From NCBI GenBank assembly GCA_026387085.1, contig JAPLMK010000024.1, positions 1 to 7,415 of the forward strand: a stretch of 7,415 nt of DNA, written 5' to 3'. Below the pieces are notes generated by a model. That model was not told the origin of the DNA. It saw only the letters and a program-made list of their open reading frames with translations, and did not search any database. Positions 1 through 5,078 of this stretch are shown here, in pieces; within the stretch, counting starts at the first letter, position 1, and the number at the start of each line of letters is the position of its first letter. The position numbers were made by a program, and so were the translations under genes. This DNA comes from Candidatus Omnitrophota bacterium (lineage in GTDB: Bacteria; Ratteibacteria; UBA8468; MWAK01).

Positions 1-122
1 GAGGATTCGGCTGTCTCGACTTCACTGCGTCTCGACTAGGCCACCCGCTGGCATTGCTCCTTAATCAGTCGCAACGCCTGACTACGCTCCTTTCGATTCC
101 TCGTAAGAGTAAACGCCGCAAG
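1..122. other. Gene-free stretch with nested short repeats, downstream of tRNA-Gly
   Basis: No convincing reading frame is present on either strand. The stretch is rich in short repeats. The 9-mer GTCTCGACT occurs twice in direct orientation (13-21 and 29-37, period 16). GGCATTGC (50-57) can pair with GCAACGCC (71-78) around a 13-nt loop with one mismatch. GAGGATTCG (1-9) is an 8-of-9 inverted match to CGATTCCTC (94-102). This texture resembles the palindromic dispersed repeats of many environmental bacterial genomes rather than a decayed gene, but the left edge is cut by the window. No hairpin followed by a T-run was seen on the minus strand, so no terminator for the tRNA transcript is called. 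Confidence 0.4.
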
Positions 123-193
123 AGCGGGGTGAGGGAATCGAACCCTCATTAACAGCTTGGAAGGCTGTAGTTTTACCACTAAACTAACCCCGC
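123..193 (-). tRNA. tRNA-Gly (anticodon UCC)
   Basis: Read on the minus strand this folds into a complete 71-nt cloverleaf. The acceptor arms GCGGGGT and ACCCCGC form 7 pairs, with discriminator base T at 123. The D stem is GTTT with its partner AAAC. The anticodon stem ACAGC/GCTGT encloses loop CTTCCAA, giving anticodon TCC (plus-strand GGA at 159-161), which reads glycine GGA/GGG codons. The T arm is GAGGG-TTCGATT-CCCTC. The 3' CCA is not encoded, because the next minus-strand bases are CTT, so CCA must be added by a tRNA nucleotidyltransferase. A sigma70-like promoter sits just upstream at 206-234. The gene is divergent from the HIT gene, about 88 bp away. Confidence 0.96.
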
Positions 194-205
194 ATTCTCT
201 CTTTA

Positions 206-234
206 AATATACTATTTTCCGTTGAAAAAGTCAA
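206..234 (-). promoter_or_regulatory. Sigma70-type promoter of tRNA-Gly
   Basis: On the minus strand a -35 box TTGACT (plus-strand 229-234) is separated by exactly 17 bp from a -10 box TATATT (plus-strand 206-211). Transcription would begin near position 199, about 6 nt before the mature tRNA 5' end, leaving a very short leader for RNase P to remove. The match to the TTGACA/TATAAT consensus and the spacing are good, and the position relative to the tRNA is right. No start site has been measured. Confidence 0.75.
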
Positions 235-245
235 GAAAATTATCT

Positions 246-274
246 TTGCGTTTTCTCCGGATTTGTTGTATTAT
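246..274 (+). promoter_or_regulatory. Candidate promoter of the HIT-EndoQ unit
   Basis: A weak -35 box TTGCGT (246-251) lies 17 bp from a good -10 box TATTAT (269-274). The predicted start of transcription falls about 7 nt downstream, at or beside the ATG at 281. If correct, the mRNA has little or no 5' leader. This agrees with the lack of any purine-rich ribosome binding site before that ATG. The -35 matches consensus at only three positions, so the call is moderate. Confidence 0.45.
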
Positions 275-280
275 ATCCTA

Positions 281-778
281 ATGGTTCCTAAAGAAAAAGA
301 TGTGCTGTGGGCTCCCTGGCGCAAGGGCTATGTAATTCAACCCAACAAGGATAAGAGGTGCCTCTTTTGCCGGCTGATACGGGAAAAGGATGACCGTAAG
401 AACCTGATCGTTTTCCGCGGTACGAAATCATTTATAATTTTAAACCGGTTTCCCTATAACAACGGACACCTGATGGTTGTTCCCAACCGGCATCTGAAAG
501 ATATTTCGCTCTTGAAGCCGGAAGAAGCCCGGGAACTCTTTTCCCTGATTAAAAGAGCAAACGAGGGATTGAAAAAAGCGCTGAAACCGGAAGGTTTGAA
601 TATCGGTCTTAATATGGGCAAGGCAGCCGGCGCCGGAATTGCCGGACATCTTCATGTACATATTGTTCCCCGCTGGATTGGAGACACTAATTTTATGCCG
701 GCGGTCAGCGGCATCAAATCCTTGCCGGATTCCCTGGATGCCCTTTACGACGAGTTAAGGCATGTCTTTCATCGCTGA
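281..778 (+). CDS. HIT-family hydrolase / Ap4A phosphorylase-like protein
   Basis: This is a 165-residue soluble histidine-triad protein. The triad reads H123-L-H125-V-H127 followed by I-V-P-R-W. H125 is expected to be the nucleophile that forms a nucleotidyl intermediate during attack on dinucleoside polyphosphates or nucleoside phosphoramidates. CLFC (27-30), H71 in VPNRH and H123 fit the structural zinc site of the long HIT branch. The GKAAGAGIAGHLH and WIGDTNFMP stretches are typical of the Ap4A phosphorylase-like group (COG0537). The exact substrate cannot be told. A TTG at 263 would add six residues, but it lies inside the predicted promoter and the added residues look unlike the family, so ATG 281 is preferred. 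No Shine-Dalgarno is visible. The gene overlaps the following endonuclease gene by 17 bp, implying co-expression and probably coupled translation. Confidence 0.93.
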   Translation: MVPKEKDVLWAPWRKGYVIQPNKDKRCLFCRLIREKDDRKNLIVFRGTKSFIILNRFPYNNGHLMVVPNRHLKDISLLKPEEARELFSLIKRANEGLKKALKPEGLNIGLNMGKAAGAGIAGHLHVHIVPRWIGDTNFMPAVSGIKSLPDSLDALYDELRHVFHR

Positions 779-1988
779 TTTTCATATTCATTCTAAATAT
801 TCCCGCGCTACCAGTCCGGAGATGGACCTGGAACATTTAGTCCAGGCGGCCCGGGCAAAAGGAATATCGTTGATCGGAACCGGTGATTTCACCCATCCGG
901 TTTGGTTTCAGGAACTGAAAAAAAAGTTGCAACCGGTCGCCGAAGGGATTTATGCTTACCGGGGGCTCCGGTTTATTCTGACGGTTGAGGTCTGTAACAT
1001 TTTTCCGAGCCATAATTCCATCAAGCGAATACACAACGTTGTTTTTCTACCGAACTTGGAATCGGTTGAGCGGCTTTCGTTAAAACTTGCTCTCTACGGT
1101 AACCTCGCTTCCGATGGGCGTCCAATGTTGCAGCTTTCGGCTGATGATTTAGTCGGTCTGGTAAAGGATGCCGCCGAATTCGGTTTTGTGGTCCCGGCCC
1201 ACATTTGGACCCCTCACTTTTCGCTCTTTGGCTCCAAGAGCGGTTTTGACCGGATTGAAGATTGTTTTCCCAAAAGAAGGGCGGAAATATTTGCCCTGGA
1301 GACCGGCCTTTCCAGCGACCCGGCGATGAATTGGCGGCTTTCGTGTTTGGATGGCTATTCCCTGATATCAAATTCTGACGCCCATTCACCGGCTAAAATC
1401 GGCCGGGAGGTAAACGTTTTCCGTGAAGCGCTTGATTATTGTGAACTTTTTAATGTTCTGAAAAAAAAAGACCGGAAGAAATTTTTGGGCACCGTAGAGT
1501 ATTTTCCGGAAGAGGGAAAATATCATTACGATGGGCATCGTTCCTGTAAATCTTCGCTTTCGCCGGAGAAAGCAATTGCCCGTAAAAACCTCTGCCCGGT
1601 TTGCGGCCGGAAAATCACCGTAGGCGTGTTGCACCGGGTCTGTGATTTGGCGGACCGGCCGGAAGGCACTATTCCGAAAAACAGCATTCCTTTTCAGCGG
1701 ATGGTGCCCCTTGACCAGATTATTGCCTTTGTTTTAAAGAGACCGGTGGATAGCCCGGTGGTTAAGGAAAAATATCAGACATTGATTCAAGATTTGGCTC
1801 CGGAATTTGAAATTTTGCTCTCGTTGCCGGAATCGGAAATTGAGCGTAAAGCAGAACCGGAGATTGCGGCGGCCATCATTTCGGTGCGCCGGGGCAGAGT
1901 TAAGGTTGAACCCGGTTACGACGGCGAATTCGGCAAGGTTGAAATAATGCCGGAATCATCCGTGAAGCAGGCAAGGCTTTTTAAATGA
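762..1988 (+). CDS. Endonuclease Q (EndoQ) homologue, PHP-domain DNA repair nuclease
   Basis: This 408-residue protein is close to full EndoQ length (about 400-425). The family cuts DNA 5' to deaminated bases such as uracil and hypoxanthine. The N-terminal PHP metal-binding domain (1 to about 225) shows D6-F-H8-I-H10, GTGDFTHP (39-46), E76, H91, PAHIWTP with H147, LETGLSSDP (179-187) and SNSDAHSP (203-210). A predicted zinc region follows, with C262 in GHRSC, CPVC (278-281) and possibly C294. The conserved VGVLHRV motif sits at 287-293. The acidic C-terminal part is the family's helical and C-terminal region. Phosphatase or hydrolase annotations of PHP proteins are the main alternative, but the full domain order fits EndoQ. 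The ATG at 762 gives the usual start (MSFIADFHIHSKYSRATS) and lies inside the HIT gene. EndoQ is best known from Thermococcales archaea and occurs in a minority of bacteria. Confidence 0.9.
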   Translation: MSFIADFHIHSKYSRATSPEMDLEHLVQAARAKGISLIGTGDFTHPVWFQELKKKLQPVAEGIYAYRGLRFILTVEVCNIFPSHNSIKRIHNVVFLPNLESVERLSLKLALYGNLASDGRPMLQLSADDLVGLVKDAAEFGFVVPAHIWTPHFSLFGSKSGFDRIEDCFPKRRAEIFALETGLSSDPAMNWRLSCLDGYSLISNSDAHSPAKIGREVNVFREALDYCELFNVLKKKDRKKFLGTVEYFPEEGKYHYDGHRSCKSSLSPEKAIARKNLCPVCGRKITVGVLHRVCDLADRPEGTIPKNSIPFQRMVPLDQIIAFVLKRPVDSPVVKEKYQTLIQDLAPEFEILLSLPESEIERKAEPEIAAAIISVRRGRVKVEPGYDGEFGKVEIMPESSVKQARLFK

Positions 1989-2027
1989 TTCCGGTCGCGA
2001 GAAGCTACCGAATAACGCTCAAAAGAA

Positions 2028-2132
2028 TACCACGGAAGAACGGAGACACGGAATAAGAATTATTTAAAGTTAAGAAAAAAGAAATCGAAGTTGCACTTTT
2101 CCGTGCTTCCCTGGTTCCGTGTTTCTGTGGTA
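2028..2132. repeat. Inverted-repeat element made of CACGGAAN octamers
   Basis: The element begins TACCAC (2028-2033) and ends GTGGTA (2127-2132). The left arm is three tandem octamers: CACGGAAG (2031-2038), AACGGAGA (2039-2046) and CACGGAAT (2047-2054). The right arm, read on the minus strand, is four: CACAGAAA, CACGGAAC, CAGGGAAG and CACGGAAA (plus-strand 2098-2129). The arms pair in register across roughly 27 positions with a few wobbles and mismatches, around an AT-rich centre (2055-2097). No protein is encoded. From memory, CACGGA/CACAGA-type repeats are dispersed in many environmental bacterial genomes. Whether this one is mobile (MITE-like), a terminator or a protein binding site cannot be seen from one copy. 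Confidence 0.7.
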
Positions 2133-2148
2133 ATTTTGGTATTTTTTG

Positions 2149-2178
2149 ATCCGTATCCGTATCTGCGGTAATCAGCGT
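2149..2178 (+). repeat. Degenerate ATCCGT-type hexamer cluster upstream of lpxK
   Basis: ATCCGT is repeated twice head to tail (2149-2154 and 2155-2160), then comes ATCTGC (2161-2166), a GGTA spacer and ATCAGC (2171-2176). The ATCNGY unit differs from the octamers of the neighbouring element and ends about 12 bp before the lpxK start. From memory, strings of the type ATCCGTG/ATCTGCG/AATCAGCG are another common dispersed intergenic repeat. A regulatory role is possible only by position. Confidence 0.45.
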
Positions 2179-2189
2179 CGGGATAATTA

Positions 2190-3221
2190 GTGATGCTAAC
2201 TTTTTTAACGCCCCTATACTATTTGTTTTCGGAAGGCCGGCGGTTTCTTTATCAAAAAGGTTTATTGGGCAAAGTTCGGGTTCCGGCCCTGGTGGTCAGC
2301 GTGGGCAATATTACCACCGGCGGAACCGGAAAGACCACCGTCACCCAATATCTGGCTAACTATTTTTACGAAAAAGGAAAGCGGGTAGCAGTTATCAGTC
2401 ATGGTGTCAGCGGCAGCCGCGCGGGCCTGATTATTTCCGACGGGGAAAATATTTTAACCGACGTAAAGCAGGCCGGAGACGAAGCTTATCTTCTGGCGCG
2501 GAATCTGACCTCACCAGAGTTCGGCGCAGCCCCTGGCGACGGCTCGCCTCGGCGAAGCTCGGCCGGCATTCCGGTTCTCTCGGGTCGGCGCCGCGAGATT
2601 CAGGCTCGACTGGCCTGCGAGAAGTTTGGTGCCGAAGTTATTATTTTAGACGATGCGTTCCACGCCCTGCGCCTGCACCGCGATTACGATATTTTGGTTT
2701 TTAATTGTTTGAGTCGCATCGGAAACGGTCGCCTCTTGCCGGCCGGTCCTTTGCGGGAACCATTGGTCAATATTCGCCGGGCCAACATTATCTGGCTTAA
2801 TCAGACCGACCTGGTCAGCGCGAAAGAGGTGGATAGTTTTCAGCAGGAAATATTTCGGTTTAACCCGACGGCAGCGGTGGTTAAAAGCTGGTATCGGTAC
2901 CGGAGGTTCTGTTCCTTATCCGGAGAATCAATACCTCTGGAAGGTATGACCGGAAAAAAAGTATGGCTCTGCGCCGCAATCGGCGAGCCGCAGAGTTTTA
3001 TTAAAAAGATGGAAAAAACAGGGGTTTTGGTGGTCGGGGTTACTCTTTTCGCCGACCATCATTTTTACACGGAGGCAGAACTGAGAAAAATTAATTTGGA
3101 AACGGCTGATTTTTTAGTTATCACTGAAAAAGACAGTGTCCGTTTTCCTTCGGTTAAACTCTTAAAACCGGTCGTATATCCGGAAATAGAATTAATAGTG
3201 GAGGATTTGAATTTATGTTGA
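2190..3221 (+). CDS. lpxK: Tetraacyldisaccharide 4'-kinase (lipid A biosynthesis)
   Basis: LpxK phosphorylates the 4' position of the lipid A disaccharide at the inner face of the inner membrane, using ATP. Over 343 residues, the N-terminal hydrophobic stretch is followed by VSVGNITTGGTGKTT (36-50), which holds the P-loop. Then come the AGDEA motif with D97 (family catalytic Asp), the acidic pair D154-D155 in IILDDAFH, the signature GNGRLLPAGPLREPL (178-192), and DHHFYTEAEL (289-298) with the His expected to assist catalysis. Unusual points are SHGVSG in place of the common SRGYG, and DDAFHA in place of DDGFQH. A 16-residue GC-rich insert (110-125) lies between the GDE loop and the DD motif. 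GTG at 2190 and ATG at 2193 are both possible starts, and the only upstream purine tract is a weak GGGA (2180-2183). The gene opens the second operon and overlaps hisA by 7 bp. It implies a lipopolysaccharide-type outer membrane. Confidence 0.92.
   Translation: MMLTFLTPLYYLFSEGRRFLYQKGLLGKVRVPALVVSVGNITTGGTGKTTVTQYLANYFYEKGKRVAVISHGVSGSRAGLIISDGENILTDVKQAGDEAYLLARNLTSPEFGAAPGDGSPRRSSAGIPVLSGRRREIQARLACEKFGAEVIILDDAFHALRLHRDYDILVFNCLSRIGNGRLLPAGPLREPLVNIRRANIIWLNQTDLVSAKEVDSFQQEIFRFNPTAAVVKSWYRYRRFCSLSGESIPLEGMTGKKVWLCAAIGEPQSFIKKMEKTGVLVVGVTLFADHHFYTEAELRKINLETADFLVITEKDSVRFPSVKLLKPVVYPEIELIVEDLNLC
2517..2564 (+). repeat. In-frame palindromic GC-rich insert within lpxK
   Basis: These 48 bases (16 codons, residues 110-125) have no counterpart in the LpxK pattern I know, which passes from the GDE-LLA region almost directly to a short Pro-Val strand (here GIPVLSGRR). 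The insert is about 77% G+C (37 of 48), visibly richer than the flanks. It can fold: GGCGA (2535-2539) pairs with TCGCC (2544-2548) around a 4-nt loop, and GAGTTCG (2517-2523) pairs with CGAAGCTC (2553-2560) with one bulged base. It keeps the frame and encodes a Gly/Ala/Pro/Ser/Arg-rich loop. This is the behaviour of palindromic elements that invade genes, such as the Rickettsia palindromic elements, although no sequence relation to those is claimed. The boundaries are approximate. Confidence 0.5.
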
Positions 3222-4042
3222 TTATTCCGGCAATTGATATTTTAGAAAAACGGCTCGTGCGCCTGACGCAGGGTAATTATCAACAAGTAACCGATTACGG
3301 GCTCTCACCCCGGGAAACACTCCGCAAATATGCCGAAGCCGGGGCACAGCGTATTCACATTGTTTTCTTAGGCGCGGCCCGGGAAGGTCTGCGGCCTTTG
3401 GCCGAAGATCCGATTCTACTGGATCTGTTAGAAGCGAAAAAAGAGTGCGGTGTTCAGGTGGAAGTAGGTGGCGGTATCCGCACGATCGATGAGATACAAC
3501 GCCTTCTGGGATGGGGAGTTGATTATGTTATTCTGGGAACCGCCGCGATGCTGGACGCGATCAAGATTAACGAGCAACGACTTAAGATTAACTATCCTAA
3601 ATCACCGGGTGATTTTATCGTAGAAGTGGACCTGCCCTATTCCAGCCTTATTCAGGACATAGCGCGCGCCGGACTTATGGAGAAAGTAATTATCGGCCTG
3701 GATTATAAAAAAGGCGCCGTGGCAATAAGCGGCTGGGAGTTAACCGTGCCGCCCAGCCCCGAGGAGATGGCCCGAAATTTCCAGGAGTTGGGTTTTCGCC
3801 AGATGGTTTTAACCTCAATCGAACAGGACGGCACCCTGCTGGGGCCGGATGTGGCGGGAACGCGACAATTGGCGCGGGCCGTGCCGGAAATTTCCTTAAT
3901 TGCGGCCGGCGGCATTGGCGGTGCGGAAGATATTGCCCGGCTCGTGCAATTAAATGCGCCTAATCTTAAGGGAATTATCGTCGGCAAAGCGTTTTACGAG
4001 GGAAAGATTGACTTGCCGAAAGTGATTAGTCAATATCAATGA
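3215..4042 (+). CDS. hisA: HisA-like isomerase (ProFAR isomerase family) with an inserted segment
   Basis: HisA is a (beta/alpha)8 barrel that converts ProFAR to PRFAR in histidine synthesis. This protein is 275 residues, against about 240-250 for the family. The catalytic positions are kept: D8 in IPAIDI, D163 in IIGLDYKKG, and T200 in LTSIEQDGT. The phosphate-binding glycine turns VEVGGGIRT (82-90) and IAAGGIGG (229-236), and the C-terminal IIVGKAFYEGKI, are also typical. Two things are odd. The usual VDL-type strand after IH reads VFLGAA (50-55), losing an Asp. About 27 extra residues (roughly 115-141) sit between GTAAMLD and the strand leading to D163. No other his gene is visible, so a divergent paralogue with another substrate is possible. 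A good Shine-Dalgarno, GGAGG (3200-3204), lies 10 nt before the ATG inside the end of lpxK, which fixes the start. Confidence 0.85.
   Translation: MLIIPAIDILEKRLVRLTQGNYQQVTDYGLSPRETLRKYAEAGAQRIHIVFLGAAREGLRPLAEDPILLDLLEAKKECGVQVEVGGGIRTIDEIQRLLGWGVDYVILGTAAMLDAIKINEQRLKINYPKSPGDFIVEVDLPYSSLIQDIARAGLMEKVIIGLDYKKGAVAISGWELTVPPSPEEMARNFQELGFRQMVLTSIEQDGTLLGPDVAGTRQLARAVPEISLIAAGGIGGAEDIARLVQLNAPNLKGIIVGKAFYEGKIDLPKVISQYQ
3557..3637 (+). repeat. In-frame insert with 21-bp-period direct repeat within hisA
   Basis: This segment encodes about 27 residues (115-141) absent from ordinary HisA proteins, where the GTAA strand runs through one helix straight to the catalytic Asp strand. Its core is the 9-mer AAGATTAAC at 3563-3571 and again at 3584-3592, exactly 21 bp apart, so the protein repeats KIN at a seven-residue interval (KINEQRL, KINYPKS). 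The frame is preserved and the flanking HisA motifs continue normally. The edges are estimates from family pattern, not alignment. It could be a small captured repeat or an old lineage-specific loop. Confidence 0.45.
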
Positions 4043-4596
4043 GAAAAATTTTCGCCGCGCTGTTTTTGTTCGCGCTTGCCTTAAATCCGGGCAGGCTTCA
4101 AGCCGAACCGGTTGCCGTTCAGGTAATTCTGGACAAGCAGTATTACCCGGAGGCCTTGAAGGCGATCGAAGAGGCGAAAGAATCGATTTATTTTGCTATT
4201 TTTGAAATTCGTTATTATCCGGAATATCCTGAGAGCCCTTCTAATCTTTTAATTGACGGGTTAGTTCGGGCTGCTCAAAAAGGCATCAATGTTGAAGTAT
4301 GCCTGGAACAGTCAAAAGGTTATAATCAGGATAACGCCCTGGATAATTTAAAGGTCGCTTATAAATTGGTTAACGGCGGAGTAAAAGTTTATCTGGATAA
4401 TCCGAAAAAAACATTGCACGCTAAGTTTTTAGTGGTGGACCGGCGCCGGGTTCTTCTGGGGAGCACTAACTGGGCTTACCGCTCCCTTAGCGATAACTGG
4501 GAAGCGAATTTAATGGTTGATTCGCGTAAAGTAGCCGAAGATCTGTCCGGTTATTTTGAAGTGATAAAAAAAGGTTCGAAACTTTTTAAACCATGA
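4039..4596 (+). CDS. Exported phospholipase D-like (single HKD) nuclease
   Basis: This 185-residue protein has an N-terminal signal peptide (MRK, a hydrophobic core over about 4-16, probable cleavage after LQA at residue 22), so it should act in the periplasm or outside the cell. The single catalytic HKD motif is H127-A-K129-x4-D134-x6-G141-S-T-N144. Proteins with one HKD, such as Salmonella Nuc, dimerise to build one active site and proceed through a phosphohistidine. The size matches Nuc (under 200 residues) and the SLSDNWEANLMVDS tail follows the family pattern. The likely substrate is DNA or RNA, but a phospholipase activity cannot be excluded. The start overlaps the hisA stop (ATGA) and no Shine-Dalgarno is seen, which suggests translational coupling. 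An exported nuclease among cytoplasmic biosynthetic genes is unexpected, and its role is not evident. Confidence 0.88.
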   Translation: MRKIFAALFLFALALNPGRLQAEPVAVQVILDKQYYPEALKAIEEAKESIYFAIFEIRYYPEYPESPSNLLIDGLVRAAQKGINVEVCLEQSKGYNQDNALDNLKVAYKLVNGGVKVYLDNPKKTLHAKFLVVDRRRVLLGSTNWAYRSLSDNWEANLMVDSRKVAEDLSGYFEVIKKGSKLFKP

Positions 4597-5078
4597 GAAT
4601 AGGAATCGGTTCTGATATTCATCGCCTGGTTAAAGGCCGGCCGCTGGTTATTGCCGGGGTAAAGATTCCGTTTGCCAAAGGGTTGCTGGGCCATAGTGAC
4701 GGAGACGTGCTTTGTCATGCCATTGCCGACGCTATATTGGGCGCGATGGCTTTCGGGGATATCGGAACCCATTTTCCGGACAACGATTCTAAATGGAAAG
4801 GGGTTTCCGGACTGAAAATATTGGAAGAAACCAGGAAGATAGCCGGTCGGAAAAAAATGAAGGTTAGGCAGGTAGATAGCATTTTAGTTTGTCAGCACCC
4901 CCTCCTCTCCCCTTTTCGGGATGAGATACAGGCCGGGATAGCCGGCGCTTTAAAGATAGGCGTGGAAATGGTCGGCGTTAAATTCAAGACCAACGAAGGT
5001 CTGGCTGAAATCGGAAAAGGTCAGGCAATTTCTTCATTAGCCGTTGTTGTTCTTTCGCAACATACGAGGTCAAAATGA
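4593..5078 (+). CDS. ispF: 2-C-methyl-D-erythritol 2,4-cyclodiphosphate synthase
   Basis: IspF closes CDP-methylerythritol 2-phosphate to the cyclic diphosphate, releasing CMP, in the non-mevalonate (MEP) isoprenoid pathway of the cytosol. It acts as a homotrimer. The protein is 161 residues, the usual length. The zinc ligands D8, H10 and H42 fall at the same positions as in the E. coli enzyme (GSDIHR and LCHAIADA), and GHSDGD (33-38), GDIGTHFPDND and the C-terminal KTNEGL/GKGQAI segment are recognisable. The GADS-like motif after FPDxD reads GVSG here, and the TTTE motif reads KTNE, both mild departures. The ATG overlaps the stop of the nuclease gene (ATGA) without a clear Shine-Dalgarno. 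IspD, the usual neighbour and sometimes fusion partner, is not in the window. Confidence 0.95.
   Translation: MRIGIGSDIHRLVKGRPLVIAGVKIPFAKGLLGHSDGDVLCHAIADAILGAMAFGDIGTHFPDNDSKWKGVSGLKILEETRKIAGRKKMKVRQVDSILVCQHPLLSPFRDEIQAGIAGALKIGVEMVGVKFKTNEGLAEIGKGQAISSLAVVVLSQHTRSK

Larger units (their letters stand above)
1989..2189. other. Intergenic gap between endoQ and lpxK, filled by repeats
   Basis: This is the only sizeable gap between the plus-strand genes. It contains a weak hairpin just after the endoQ stop (1992-2010, CGGT...ACCG arms, no T-run), the octamer inverted-repeat element (2028-2132), a T6 run (2142-2147) and a hexamer cluster (2149-2178). The palindrome followed about 10 nt later by the T-run could work as a poor intrinsic terminator. 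A promoter for the lpxK unit is expected here but none is clear. A GATAAT at 2182-2187 resembles a -10 box, but no matching -35 was found. Confidence 0.5.

Noticed and set aside
40..119. Short minus-strand frame downstream of the tRNA, about 26 codons before a stop
   Set aside because: No start codon with a ribosome binding site, no similarity recognised, and its sequence is explained by the short repeats.
115..130. CCGC-AAGA-GCGG hairpin at the tRNA 3' end as a terminator
   Set aside because: It uses tRNA acceptor bases that pair within the cloverleaf and is not followed by a T-run on the minus strand.
263..280. Upstream TTG start for the HIT protein adding six residues
   Set aside because: It lies in the predicted -10 region, has no ribosome binding site, and the added residues do not look like the family N-terminus; ATG 281 is a better start.
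1021..1634. Minus-strand frames opposite endoQ
   Set aside because: They are antisense to conserved PHP and zinc-region motifs and show no family features or start signals.
1992..2010. Intrinsic terminator directly after endoQ
   Set aside because: Only about six pairs with a mismatch and no following T-run, so it is not strong enough to call.
2028..2132. CRISPR array suggested by repeated CACGGAAN units
   Set aside because: Units are 8 bp with no spacers and the two groups are in inverted orientation; no cas gene is present.
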